64,000 bases of DNA from CAJMSU01 sp964650315 (GTDB taxonomy: Bacteria; Bacillota_I; Bacilli_A; RF39; UBA660): positions 25,300 through 89,299 of the forward strand of contig CAZYQE010000004.1 of assembly GCA_964650315.1 (NCBI GenBank), written 5' to 3'. Below, in pieces: positions 15,444 through 24,535 of this stretch. A program made the position numbers and the translations under genes. The notes under the pieces were generated by a model. That model was given only the letters and a program-made list of their open reading frames with translations, was not told where the DNA came from and ran no database searches. How positions within the stretch are numbered: the first letter of the stretch is position 1; each line of letters opens with the position of its first letter.

Positions 15444-16820
15444 ATGAATGTCGATATTTTATGGTCTAATTTTTTAACACAAATTAAAGACGAATTAACT
15501 TCACTGTCTTTTGATACCTGGTTTAAAGATACGAAACTTTATAAATTAGAAAATGGTAAGGCTTATATAATTGTTCCAATGCCAATACATAAAAAACATT
15601 TATCTGATAATTATTCTGATTTAATTACACAAAAACTTAATGACGTTACAAATACTAATTTTGAACTTATATTTTTATTAAATGAAGAAATTGAAAGTGA
15701 GGAGAGTCCTCCTGATGATATTAATAAGGATCAAGTTATTAATGATGGAGTACCTCAAGAATTTGAAAAAACTAATTTAAAAAGTAAATATACCTTTGAA
15801 AATTTTATAGTAGGGGATACTAATAAATTTGCACAAGCAGCAGCCTTATCTGTTGCAGAAAATCCAGGTCATATGTATAATCCTTTATTTATATATGGTA
15901 ATAGTGGACTTGGTAAAACACATTTGATGCATGCGATAGGTAATTATATTACTAATAATAGTAATAGAAAAGTCTTATATGTAACAAGTGATCAATTTAT
16001 TCAAGATTTTATAGGTATAAATAAGAAAGATGATAAAGGAACTAATTTCAATTATGTTGATTTCTTTAAGAAAAAATATAGAAATATTGATGTTTTAATA
16101 ATTGATGATATACAATTTTTAGGAGGAGCTACTCAAACACAACAAGAATTTTTCCATACATTTAATTCCTTATATAATGATAGTAAACAAATTATTATTT
16201 CATCAGATAGATCACCAGATGATTTAAAATTATTGGAAGATCGTTTAAGAACAAGATTTTGTTGGGGATTAACAGTTAATATATTCCCACCTGACTTTAC
16301 TTTAAGAACAGAAATACTTAAGAAAAAAATTGTTGCAGGGGACTTTGAAAAAGAGATTCCTGATGATGTAATAGAATATATTGCTTCTAATATAGGTACA
16401 GATGTAAGACAATTAGAAGGTTCAATAACTAGATTAATTGCTTATTCTACTATAATGGGTGGAGTTGATATAACTCTAGATCTGGCAATTGAAGCTCTTA
16501 AAGACTTTATAAGTAAAGGAATGGGCGAGAAAAATAATATTCATAGAATACAAAAAATAGTATCTGATTATTTTCAAATATCTGTTGAAGATATCAAAAG
16601 TAAAAAGAGAAGTTCTAATATTTCTTTTCCAAGACAGATTGCAATGTATCTTTGTAGGAATATGACTAGTGAATCTTTTCCTAAGATAGGAACAGAATTT
16701 GGTGGTAAAGATCATACTACAGTAATGCATTCTTGTGAAAAGATTGAAAAAGAAATTAAAGTTAATAAAGATTTAGAAAATATTATAGAAAAATTAAAGA
16801 AAGATATAGGTGTTGTGTAA
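15444..16820 (+). CDS. dnaA: Chromosomal replication initiator DnaA
   Basis: 458 residues from ATG at 15444 (MNVDILWSNFLTQIKDELT), preceded by GGGGAG; the frame opens earlier only at a TTG. Domain I covers about 1-85, followed by a short acidic linker. The AAA+ core has Walker A GNSGLGKTH near 152-160 and Walker B VLIIDDIQFLGG; domain IV ends with the DnaA-box recognition signature DHTTVMHSCEKI near 420-432. DnaA binds the boxes in the flanking gaps and melts the origin. First gene of the rightward replichore. Confidence 0.98.
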   Translation: MNVDILWSNFLTQIKDELTSLSFDTWFKDTKLYKLENGKAYIIVPMPIHKKHLSDNYSDLITQKLNDVTNTNFELIFLLNEEIESEESPPDDINKDQVINDGVPQEFEKTNLKSKYTFENFIVGDTNKFAQAAALSVAENPGHMYNPLFIYGNSGLGKTHLMHAIGNYITNNSNRKVLYVTSDQFIQDFIGINKKDDKGTNFNYVDFFKKKYRNIDVLIIDDIQFLGGATQTQQEFFHTFNSLYNDSKQIIISSDRSPDDLKLLEDRLRTRFCWGLTVNIFPPDFTLRTEILKKKIVAGDFEKEIPDDVIEYIASNIGTDVRQLEGSITRLIAYSTIMGGVDITLDLAIEALKDFISKGMGEKNNIHRIQKIVSDYFQISVEDIKSKKRSSNISFPRQIAMYLCRNMTSESFPKIGTEFGGKDHTTVMHSCEKIEKEIKVNKDLENIIEKLKKDIGVV

Positions 16821-16961
16821 AAGTTAAAATTATTAATAGATTTATACACAAGGTTAATTTAACTAAAAACCTTATAAAATAAGAAAAAAATATAGTTTTA
16901 AACTTTTTCCACAGTAATAATAAAAATAAAACAATAATAAATAAGAAAGAAGGAAGAAAAT
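16821..16961. other. Replication origin, part 2 (DnaA boxes and AT-rich candidate unwinding element)
   Basis: 141-base gap between dnaA and dnaN. It contains TTATACACA at 16842-16850 (+) and TTTTCCACA at 16905-16913 (+). The second box is followed immediately by GTAATAATAA and more TAA-type triplets up to about 16945, the arrangement expected of a basal unwinding system (DnaA box followed by DnaA-trio-like repeats). In Bacillus the unwinding site is also on the dnaN side. Confidence 0.75.
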
Positions 16962-18086
16962 ATGAAATTTAAAATTAAAAGAGAATTATTACTAGAAGCT
17001 TTAAATAAAGTTTCTAAAGCAATATCAACTAAGAATTTAATACCTGTTTTATCTGGAGTAAAATTTGAATTAAAAAAGAAAAAATTAATATTAACAGCAA
17101 GTGATAATGATATTACTATTCAAACTGTTATTGAATCTAATACTGATGATGAATTTAATATAGAAAAAGAAGGTAGTATTGTAATACAAGGTAAATATAT
17201 ATTAGATATAGTAAGAAAATTACAAGATGAATATATTAATATAGAAGTTATAGATGAATTAAAGATCCTTATTTATACTGATAATAGTGAATTTAATTTA
17301 AATGGTATAAATAAAAATGAATATCCTAATATATCATTAGAAGAAAGTAAGAAAAAAATAGTTTTAGATGCAGATATATTTAAAGATATAGTTAATCAAA
17401 CATCTTTTGCAGCATCTCATGAAGAAACTAAACCTGTACTTACTGGTATTAATTTTAATATAGTAGGGGATATATTAGAATGTAATTCTACAGATTCTTA
17501 TAGATTAGCAAGGAAAGTAATTAATCTTTCCACAGAAAGTGAGGAAAATTATAATGTAGTTATTCCAAGTCATAATATTGTAGAATTTTCAAGAATAATT
17601 GGGGATAATGAAAAAGTTGAATTACATGTATTTAATAATAAAATATTATTTAAAACAGGTAATATTAAATTTGAATCTCGTTTAATTAATGGAACATATC
17701 CAAATACTTCTAATTTATTACCAGATGATTCATTAATGACTGTTAGTGTTAATTTAGAAGATTTCTATAATGTTGTTGATAGAGTTAGTATTTTAACTAG
17801 TGATAAAGAAAAGAATATTGTTACTTTAGAAACTAATGGAGATGTATTAACTTTAAAGAGTTCTTCTGCAGAAGTAGGTAGAGTAGAAGAAAAAATGAAT
17901 ATAAAGAAAGATAATAGTGAAGATATTAAAATTAGTTTTAGTGCTAAATATATGATGGAAGCATTAAAGAGTTTTTCAACAGAAACTGTGGATATTAATT
18001 TTGTAGGAGAAATCAAGCCAATACTTATAAAATCTAAAGATGATGAAACATTAACTCAATTAGTTTTACCAATTAGAACATATTAA
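16962..18086 (+). CDS. dnaN: DNA polymerase III beta subunit (sliding clamp)
   Basis: 374 residues, usual length. Three repeated clamp domains are readable: MKFKIKRELLLEALNKVSKAIS at the start, then KPVLTGINFN with STDSYRLA in the middle, and the C-terminal LVLPIRTY, the conserved end of the family. The clamp tethers polymerase and repair proteins to DNA. A GAAGGAAG ribosome binding site precedes the ATG, and a hairpin terminator follows the stop. Confidence 0.98.
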   Translation: MKFKIKRELLLEALNKVSKAISTKNLIPVLSGVKFELKKKKLILTASDNDITIQTVIESNTDDEFNIEKEGSIVIQGKYILDIVRKLQDEYINIEVIDELKILIYTDNSEFNLNGINKNEYPNISLEESKKKIVLDADIFKDIVNQTSFAASHEETKPVLTGINFNIVGDILECNSTDSYRLARKVINLSTESEENYNVVIPSHNIVEFSRIIGDNEKVELHVFNNKILFKTGNIKFESRLINGTYPNTSNLLPDDSLMTVSVNLEDFYNVVDRVSILTSDKEKNIVTLETNGDVLTLKSSSAEVGRVEEKMNIKKDNSEDIKISFSAKYMMEALKSFSTETVDINFVGEIKPILIKSKDDETLTQLVLPIRTY

Positions 18087-18110
18087 AAATAGAAGAAATT
18101 CTATTTTTTT
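18087..18110 (+). terminator. Terminator after dnaN
   Basis: Stem AAATAGAA / TTCTATTT with a 4-base loop, followed by T residues. Confidence 0.8.
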
Positions 18111-18230
18111 ATGGAAAAATATTATTTTTTGATAATAATATATATGAATAGACATATTTCTACATAGTTAGACAAATGAATATGTTATTTTAATTTTTGA
18201 AAACGGAAGTTTTCTAAGGGGGAATTATAT

Positions 18231-18677
18231 ATGAATTATGAAGTAAGTAAGGGTACTTTAGCAATTGTACCTAACAATGAAGAAAGTAGTTTAGTTTATG
18301 AAGATGAAGAAAGGTATATTATTAAAGAAAAACCATTTAAAATAATGGAAGATAGTTGTAAATACTTTGGTAGTTCTTATAATGGTAGAAAAGAAAGTGC
18401 TAAAAGTATATTGGGTGCTGAATATAAAGTACCTATAGTATTAGAAGAATCTAGTAATTTAATTGTATTTCCTACAACCTCACCTAGAGCAGAAGATTGT
18501 GCTTGGATTTCTTTAAAACATGTTAAAAGAATAAAAAGAATAGATTCTACTAGTACTAAAATTATATTTAATAATGATAGAGAAATTATAGTACCTGTTT
18601 CTTTTAGATCTGTTGAAAATCAACTTTCTAGAGCATCTCGTTTAGATTTAATTATGAGAAATAGAAAAATAGGATGA
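18231..18677 (+). CDS. comK: ComK-family competence transcription factor
   Basis: 148 residues. The block SCKYFGSSYNGRKES (about 41-55) and the later PTTSPRAEDCAWISLKHVKRIK with SFRSVENQLSRASRL line up with ComK, the master activator of genetic competence in Bacillus, which binds AT-rich K-boxes. The protein is shorter than Bacillus ComK (192 residues), lacking most of the C-terminal tail implicated in multimerisation. Its own terminators on both sides make it a one-gene unit, an unusual position between dnaN and recF where yaaA usually lies. The start has AAGGGGGAA. Family assignment is firm; activity in competence is inference. Confidence 0.85.
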   Translation: MNYEVSKGTLAIVPNNEESSLVYEDEERYIIKEKPFKIMEDSCKYFGSSYNGRKESAKSILGAEYKVPIVLEESSNLIVFPTTSPRAEDCAWISLKHVKRIKRIDSTSTKIIFNNDREIIVPVSFRSVENQLSRASRLDLIMRNRKIG

Positions 18678-18702
18678 ATAGTTACGTCTGTAACTATTTT
18701 TT
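18677..18702 (+). terminator. Terminator after comK
   Basis: Perfect stem AATAGTTAC / GTAACTATT with a GTCT loop, followed by TTTT, beginning at the stop codon. Confidence 0.85.
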
Positions 18703-18723
18703 AGTGATTTATTTAAGTTTTTA

Positions 18724-18732
18724 TGATATAAT
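18724..18732 (+). promoter_or_regulatory. Extended -10 promoter for the recF-gyrB-gyrA unit
   Basis: TGATATAAT (TATAAT at 18727-18732) is an extended -10 element; no good -35 lies 17 bases upstream. A start site near 18740 would give a leader of about 40 bases before the short ORF at 18778. Confidence 0.5.
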
Positions 18733-18777
18733 ATTAATGTGTATATAGGAACACGTTGATAGGGTAAAGGTGATTAT

Positions 18778-18804
18778 ATGGCTCTTATTTTACGTTCTGA
18801 TTGA
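18778..18804 (+). CDS. 8-codon ORF overlapping the recF start
   Basis: ATG at 18778 with a strong AAAGGTGAT ribosome binding site encodes MALILRSD and stops at TGA 18802-18804, overlapping the TTG start of recF at 18801-18803. The recF TTG has no ribosome binding site of its own, so ribosomes finishing this peptide could re-initiate at recF. The reading frame is certain; its translation and coupling role are inference. Confidence 0.5.
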   Translation: MALILRSD

Positions 18805-19910
18805 AAATTACTAAATTAAACTTAGTAAATTTTAGAAATTATGACCAAGCAAATATAAAATTAGGAAGTAATATAAATATTTTTATTGGAAATAATGCTC
18901 AAGGAAAAACAAATATTTTAGAATCAATTGTTATTTTAGCATTAACTAAATCTCATAGAATTGGTATTAGTCCTAATATAATAAAGTTTGGTAAAAAGAA
19001 AGCTAAAATAAATGGAGTAGTAAGGAAAGATAAGATTGTTAATAAATTAGGAGTAGAAATTACTGAAAATAATAAAAAACTTATGATTAATTTAGATGAG
19101 ATAAAGAAAGTATCTGATTATATATCAAATCTAAATATAATAGTTTTTACTCCAGATGATTTAGATATTATTAAAGGATCACCTAGTATCCGTAGAAATT
19201 TACTTAATATTGAACTTTCACAAATTTCTAAAGTTTATTTAAATACTTATAATGAATATAATAAGTTATTAAAAACAAGAAATGAATATTTAAAATTATT
19301 ACTTAGTAATTCTATAGCAGATAAGAAATATTTAGATGTAATTACTGATAAATTAATAGATAAAGCAATTATTATTTATAAAAAGAGAAAAGAATTTATA
19401 GATAAAATTAATGAATCTATTAATGATAATTATGAAAGTATTACTAATGATAAAGTTTTATCTATTAAATATATACCTAATATAGATATAGATGAGTTTA
19501 ATGATGAAAATATTTCTAAAGTATTAAAAAACAAATATGAAAGTCGTTATCAAAAAGAAATAAATTATGGAATGACTTTATATGGACCTCATAGAGATGA
19601 CTTTGAATTTATATTAAATGAAGAAAATTTAAAGTATTTTGGGTCTCAAGGACAACAAAAAACTGCAATTATATCATTTAAATTAGCAGAAATTCCTATA
19701 TTTGAAGAATACTGTAATACTAAACCTATATTATTATTAGATGATATATTTAGTGAATTAGATGTTAAAAAGATTAATAAATTATTAAAATTAATTAGTA
19801 ATGATATACAAACTATTGTTACTACTACAGATTTAAGAAGAATAAATAAGAAATATTTAGAAAAAGCAATTATATATGAAGTAAATAATGGAGAAATTGA
19901 AAGAAAGTAG
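18801..19910 (+). CDS. recF: DNA repair and recombination protein RecF
   Basis: 369 residues from TTG at 18801 (read MKITKLNLVNFRNYDQANI). Walker A is GNNAQGKTN near 30-38, then ILESIVILALTKSHR; the SMC-like signature is FGSQGQQKTAIISFKLAE, and Walker B/D-loop ILLLDDIFSELD lies near 310. RecF helps load RecA at gaps with RecO and RecR. Alignment to the family N-terminus supports the TTG. Translation probably depends on the overlapping 8-codon ORF. The gene leads gyrB by 8 bases. Confidence 0.95.
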   Translation: MKITKLNLVNFRNYDQANIKLGSNINIFIGNNAQGKTNILESIVILALTKSHRIGISPNIIKFGKKKAKINGVVRKDKIVNKLGVEITENNKKLMINLDEIKKVSDYISNLNIIVFTPDDLDIIKGSPSIRRNLLNIELSQISKVYLNTYNEYNKLLKTRNEYLKLLLSNSIADKKYLDVITDKLIDKAIIIYKKRKEFIDKINESINDNYESITNDKVLSIKYIPNIDIDEFNDENISKVLKNKYESRYQKEINYGMTLYGPHRDDFEFILNEENLKYFGSQGQQKTAIISFKLAEIPIFEEYCNTKPILLLDDIFSELDVKKINKLLKLISNDIQTIVTTTDLRRINKKYLEKAIIYEVNNGEIERK

Positions 19911-19918
19911 GTAATACA

Positions 19919-21853
19919 ATGAATGAGGAAAAAGTAGAAGAAAAGTATGATTCATCGGCAATTCAAGTATTAGAAGGATTAGAAGCAGTTAGAAAAAGAC
20001 CTGGTATGTATATTGGTACTACTGATGTTAAGGGTCTTCATCATTTAGTATGGGAAATTGTTGATAATGCTATTGATGAATCTTTAGCTGGTTTTTGTAA
20101 TAATATAGAAATTATTATAAATGAAGATAATAGTATTACAGTTAAAGATGATGGTCGTGGAATACCTGTTGAAAAACATAAGAAAACTGGTATAAGTACA
20201 GTTGAAACTGTTTATACAGTATTACATGCTGGTGGTAAATTTGGTGGAGGAGGATATAAAGTATCTGGTGGACTTCACGGTGTTGGTGCTAGTGTTGTTA
20301 ATGCTTTAAGTAAATGGGTAGAAGTTAAAGTATATAAGGATTCTAAAATATATTATATTAAATTTGAAAATGGTGGACACACTGTTGAACCATTAAAAGT
20401 AGTAGGGGAATGTGAACCTAGTAGAACAGGAACTTATGTTACTTTTAAACCAGATCCAGATATATTTGATACTGATGTTTATGATTATAATACTTTAATG
20501 GTAAGAGTTAGAGAATTAGCTTTCTTAAATAAAGGATTAAGATTAACATTAAGAGATGATAGAGATTTAGATGAATCTACTGGAGAAACTTTCTTATATG
20601 AAGGTGGTATTTCTGAGTATGTTAAATTTATTAATCAAGAAAAAACACCTATACATGAAGATATTATTCATTTAGAAGGTGAAGAAAATAATGTAATGTT
20701 TGAAGTTGCTATGCAATATAACACTGGATATAATGAAAATATTTATTCATTTGTTAATAATATTAATACTCATGATGGTGGAACTCATGAAGAAGGTGTT
20801 AAAAGAGCTTTAACAAGAGTTATAAATAGTTATGCTAAAAAGAATAATATATTAAAAGATAAAGATGAGTCTTTAACAGGTGATGATGTTAAAGAAGGAT
20901 TAACTATGATAATTTCTTGTAAACATCCTAACCCTCAATTTGAAGGACAAACTAAGGGAAGATTAGGAAATTCAGAAGTTAGAAAACTTGCAGATAGTAT
21001 ATTTTCTAAAGGTTTTGAAAAATTCTTATTAGAAAATCCTAGTGAAGCAAAAGTAATTATAGAAAAAGCTATTTTAGCTTCTCGTGCTAGACATGCTGCT
21101 AAAAAAGCTCGTGAAATCACAAGAAAAAGTGATTTAGCAGTTTCTAATTTCTTTGGTAAGTTATCTGATTGTAAAAGTAAAGATCCTAAAGTATCTGAAA
21201 TATTTATAGTCGAGGGAGATTCTGCTGGAGGTTCTGCTAAAAAAGGTAGAGATTCTATGACTCAAGCAATCTTACCTTTACGTGGAAAAATATTAAATGT
21301 AGAAAAGAATAGATTAGATAGAGCTTTAGGTAATGAAGAAATAAGAACTATAATAACTGCATTTGGTACTGGTATTGGTGATGAGTTTGATATTAATAAA
21401 TTAAGATATGACAAAATAGTAATCATGACCGATGCTGATGTAGATGGATCACATATTAGAGTTTTATTACTTACTTTATTCTATAGATTCTTTAGACCTA
21501 TAGTTGAACAAGGACATGTTTATGCTGCACAACCACCATTATATAGAATAATGCATGGTAAAAGTAGAAAATATGTGTTAAATGATGATGAATTAGAAGA
21601 ATATTTAAATTCATTACCAGAAAATGTTAGAGATCGTGCTGAAATTGCTCGTATGAAAGGTTTAGGAGAAATGGATGCTGAAGAATTAAATGAAACAACT
21701 ATGGATATAGAACAAAGAACTCTAAGAAAAATAACTGTGGACGATTGTGTTGCAGCTGATTCAATATTCCAAAAACTTATGGGTGAAGAAGTTGAACCTA
21801 GAAGAAAGTTTATTGAAGAGAATGCTCAATACGTTGAGAATCTAGACATATAG
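19919..21853 (+). CDS. gyrB: DNA gyrase subunit B
   Basis: 644 residues. GHKL ATPase motifs DNAIDESLAG, DDGRGIPV and GLHGVGASVVNALS lie in the first 130 residues; the Toprim domain has EGDSAGGSAKKGRD and TDADVDGSHIRVLLLT; the end contains RMKGLGEMDAEEL. With GyrA it introduces negative supercoils using ATP. Position between recF and gyrA and the Gram-positive length separate it from ParE. A GTAGGTAATAC site precedes the ATG. Confidence 0.97.
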   Translation: MNEEKVEEKYDSSAIQVLEGLEAVRKRPGMYIGTTDVKGLHHLVWEIVDNAIDESLAGFCNNIEIIINEDNSITVKDDGRGIPVEKHKKTGISTVETVYTVLHAGGKFGGGGYKVSGGLHGVGASVVNALSKWVEVKVYKDSKIYYIKFENGGHTVEPLKVVGECEPSRTGTYVTFKPDPDIFDTDVYDYNTLMVRVRELAFLNKGLRLTLRDDRDLDESTGETFLYEGGISEYVKFINQEKTPIHEDIIHLEGEENNVMFEVAMQYNTGYNENIYSFVNNINTHDGGTHEEGVKRALTRVINSYAKKNNILKDKDESLTGDDVKEGLTMIISCKHPNPQFEGQTKGRLGNSEVRKLADSIFSKGFEKFLLENPSEAKVIIEKAILASRARHAAKKAREITRKSDLAVSNFFGKLSDCKSKDPKVSEIFIVEGDSAGGSAKKGRDSMTQAILPLRGKILNVEKNRLDRALGNEEIRTIITAFGTGIGDEFDINKLRYDKIVIMTDADVDGSHIRVLLLTLFYRFFRPIVEQGHVYAAQPPLYRIMHGKSRKYVLNDDELEEYLNSLPENVRDRAEIARMKGLGEMDAEELNETTMDIEQRTLRKITVDDCVAADSIFQKLMGEEVEPRRKFIEENAQYVENLDI

Positions 21854-21863
21854 GAGGTAAGGT

Positions 21864-24359
21864 ATGGAAAATAATGATAAGAAAACTGAAGAATATGGCT
21901 TAGCTTTCCATGAAAGAGATAATTTAGCTGAAAATAATATTGTTAAAGAAGTAAAAGATTCATTCTTAGAATATGCTGTTAGTGTTATTACATCTCGTGC
22001 TTTACCTGACTTAAGAGATGGATTGAAACCTGTGCATAGACGTATTTTATGGAGTATGTATAAATCAGGTTATACCCCAGATAAACCACATAGAAAAAGT
22101 GCTAAAACAGTTGGAGAAGTTATGGGTAATTATCACCCACATGGTGATTCTTCAATTTATGAAGCAATGGTTAGAATGGCACAAGATTTTAATCAAAGAT
22201 ATTTATTAATTGATGGACATGGTAACTTTGGTAATATCGAAGGTGATGGAGCAGCAGCAATGCGTTATACAGAATCACGTCTTTCAAGAATGTCACTTGA
22301 GTTATTAAGAGATATTGGTAAAGATACTGTAGAAATGGGTAAAAACTTTGATGAATCTTTAGATGAACCAGTAGTTTTACCTAGTAGATTTCCTAATATA
22401 TTAGTAAATGGTACTATGGGAATTGCTGTTGGTATGGCAACAAATATTCCTCCACATAATTTAGGAGAAGTAATAGATGGTTGTATTGCTTATATTGATA
22501 ATCCTGAAATTGATACTTTAGGATTAATGCAATATGTTAAAGGACCAGATTTTCCTACAGGTGGAATAATTTTAGGAAATAGTGGAATAAAGAATGCTTA
22601 TGAAACTGGTAAAGGTAGTATTACTATTAGAAGTAAGGCTCAAATAGAAGAAGTTGGAAATCATAGTAATATTGTTATTACAGAAGTTCCATATGGTGTT
22701 AATACATTAGATTTAAAAAATAAAGTTGCAGAATTAGTACATAATAAAGTAATTGATGGAATATCTGATTATCATACTGATTTAAAAGATGGTGTTAAAA
22801 TTACTATTACTTTAAAACAATCTGCAAATCCTCAAGTTGTTTTAAATAATTTATATAAACATACTAATTTTCAAATTAGTTATGGTATAAATTTAATGAT
22901 GATTGATGATAAAACTCCTAAAATATTAGGATTAAAAGATATTATATCTAAATATATTGATTATCAAAAAGAAGTAATTATTAGAAGAACTAAGTTTGAT
23001 TTAAATAAAACTGAGAAACGTGTTCATATATTAGAAGGTTATAAAATAACTTTAAATAATTTAGATGAAGTAATTAAAATTATTAGAGGAGCTATGAGTG
23101 ATGTAGAAGCAAAAGAAAAATTAATTGCTAAATTTAGTTTCACTGAAATACAAGCTGATAGTATATTAGAATTAAAATTACGTAGATTAACTGGATTAGA
23201 GAGATCTAAAATTGAATCAGAATTAGAAGATTTATTAAAATTAATTGAAGAATTAAAAGGAATCTTAGCTGATGAACAAAAAGTTTTAGATATAATCAAA
23301 AAGGAATTAACTGAAATTAAAAATAAATATGGTGATGACAGAAGAACAACTATTGATATGACTGCTATTGACTATATTGAAGATGAGTCTTTAATACCTG
23401 TGGAAGATATTATTGTAACTTTAACTAATAAAGGATATATTAAGAGATTAAAATCTGATACTTATAGAACTCAAAATAGAGGAGGAGTAGGTATTAAAGG
23501 TATGACTACTAATGAAGAAGACTTTGTAGAGCATTTAATTTCTATGAAGACTCATGACTATATATTATTCTTCTCTAACAGAGGTAGAGTATATAGAATG
23601 AAAGGTTATGAGATACCTGAATTTAGTAGACAATCTAAAGGTTTACCAATAATTAATTTATTACCATTAGAGAAAGATGAGAACATTAGTTCGATAATTA
23701 AAATAGATGCGGAAGAAGAAATTTATAAATATTTAGTATTTGTAACTAGAAAAGGTTTAATTAAACGTACTGATCTAGAACAATTTGATAGTATCCGTAA
23801 GAGTGGTAAGATTGCAATTGGATTAAAAGAAGAAGATGAGTTAGTTACTGTTAAGATAACTACTGGTGAAGAAGAAATTGCAATCGGTGCTAATAATGGT
23901 AGAATGGTTAGATTTAATGAATCTGAAGTAAGAGTTATGGGTAGAAGTGCTTCTGGTGTTAAAGGAATTGATTTAAATTCTGGGGATAAAGTTATTGGAG
24001 CAGAAGTGGTAAAAGATGGAAATTTAATATTAATAGTAACTGAAAAAGGTTATGGAAAACAAACTCTAGTTGATGAATATAGATTAACTCATAGAGGAAG
24101 TAAAGGTGTTAAGGCACTTAATATTACAGATAAGAATGGAATTATGGCTGGACTTAAGTGTGTTGATGACAAAGAATTATATGATGTAATGATTATTACT
24201 AATAGTGGAATAATCATCAAAATGCCTTTAGAACAAATTTCTACTTTAAAACGTGCTACTCAAGGTGTAAGATTAATTAATCTTAAAGATAATCAATTAG
24301 TTTCTACTATAGCATTAGTATTAAAAGAAACTGAAGAAGATAATTCTGAAGAAGAATAA
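21864..24359 (+). CDS. gyrA: DNA gyrase subunit A
   Basis: 831 residues. The catalytic Tyr is in AAAMRYTESRL (Y135). The quinolone-determining stretch is HPHGDSSIYE, with Ser96 and Glu100 matching the drug-sensitive state of the equivalents of E. coli Ser83 and Asp87. The C-terminal beta-pinwheel starts about residue 500 and contains the GyrA-box-like QNRGGVG, which marks it as GyrA, not ParC. An acidic tail follows. Starts 10 bases after gyrB with AGGAGG. The terminator follows directly, then parS sites. Confidence 0.97.
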   Translation: MENNDKKTEEYGLAFHERDNLAENNIVKEVKDSFLEYAVSVITSRALPDLRDGLKPVHRRILWSMYKSGYTPDKPHRKSAKTVGEVMGNYHPHGDSSIYEAMVRMAQDFNQRYLLIDGHGNFGNIEGDGAAAMRYTESRLSRMSLELLRDIGKDTVEMGKNFDESLDEPVVLPSRFPNILVNGTMGIAVGMATNIPPHNLGEVIDGCIAYIDNPEIDTLGLMQYVKGPDFPTGGIILGNSGIKNAYETGKGSITIRSKAQIEEVGNHSNIVITEVPYGVNTLDLKNKVAELVHNKVIDGISDYHTDLKDGVKITITLKQSANPQVVLNNLYKHTNFQISYGINLMMIDDKTPKILGLKDIISKYIDYQKEVIIRRTKFDLNKTEKRVHILEGYKITLNNLDEVIKIIRGAMSDVEAKEKLIAKFSFTEIQADSILELKLRRLTGLERSKIESELEDLLKLIEELKGILADEQKVLDIIKKELTEIKNKYGDDRRTTIDMTAIDYIEDESLIPVEDIIVTLTNKGYIKRLKSDTYRTQNRGGVGIKGMTTNEEDFVEHLISMKTHDYILFFSNRGRVYRMKGYEIPEFSRQSKGLPIINLLPLEKDENISSIIKIDAEEEIYKYLVFVTRKGLIKRTDLEQFDSIRKSGKIAIGLKEEDELVTVKITTGEEEIAIGANNGRMVRFNESEVRVMGRSASGVKGIDLNSGDKVIGAEVVKDGNLILIVTEKGYGKQTLVDEYRLTHRGSKGVKALNITDKNGIMAGLKCVDDKELYDVMIITNSGIIIKMPLEQISTLKRATQGVRLINLKDNQLVSTIALVLKETEEDNSEEE

Positions 24360-24372
24360 TCTTCTTTTTTTT
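24349..24372 (+). terminator. Terminator after gyrA
   Basis: Stem AAGAAGA / TCTTCTT around the stop codon, with a tail of T residues. Confidence 0.75.
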
Positions 24373-24373
24373 A

Positions 24374-24389
24374 TGTTCCACGTGAAACA
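24374..24389. promoter_or_regulatory. parS site 1
   Basis: TGTTCCACGTGAAACA, identical to a functional parS variant known from Bacillus. Bound by ParB/Spo0J, it nucleates the partition complex and SMC loading near the origin. Confidence 0.96.
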
Positions 24390-24410
24390 TAGATAGAAAA
24401 GTATAAAAAA

Positions 24411-24426
24411 TATTTCCCAGGAAATA
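24411..24426. promoter_or_regulatory. Noc-binding-site-like palindrome 1
   Basis: TATTTCCCAGGAAATA differs by one base from the palindromic form of the Bacillus Noc box (core ATTTCCCGGGAAAT). It lies 21 bases after parS site 1, in a window that also encodes Noc. Confidence 0.8.
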
Positions 24427-24435
24427 AAAATAGAA

Positions 24436-24451
24436 TATTACCTGGAAAATA
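24436..24451. promoter_or_regulatory. Degenerate Noc-box-like sequence 2
   Basis: TATTACCTGGAAAATA agrees with the same consensus at 13 of 16 positions and sits 9 bases after the first one. It may be a weaker Noc site or chance. Confidence 0.45.
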
Positions 24452-24479
24452 AATATTAAACAATAGAAATAATGAGTAA

Positions 24480-24495
24480 TGTTTCACGTGAAACA
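24480..24495. promoter_or_regulatory. parS site 2
   Basis: TGTTTCACGTGAAACA, the perfectly palindromic parS sequence. Confidence 0.97.
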
Positions 24496-24519
24496 TAGTA
24501 TTTTGATTAATATTTTAAA

Positions 24520-24535
24520 TGTTCCACGTGAAACA
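24520..24535. promoter_or_regulatory. parS site 3
   Basis: TGTTCCACGTGAAACA, identical to site 1. Three sites lie within 162 bases in the gap between the gyrA terminator and the SRP RNA promoter. Confidence 0.96.

Noticed and set aside
18700..18804. recF start broken by frameshift
   Set aside because: The TTG gives the exact family N-terminus and the upstream ATG frame has no RecF-like residues, so no frameshift needs to be invoked.
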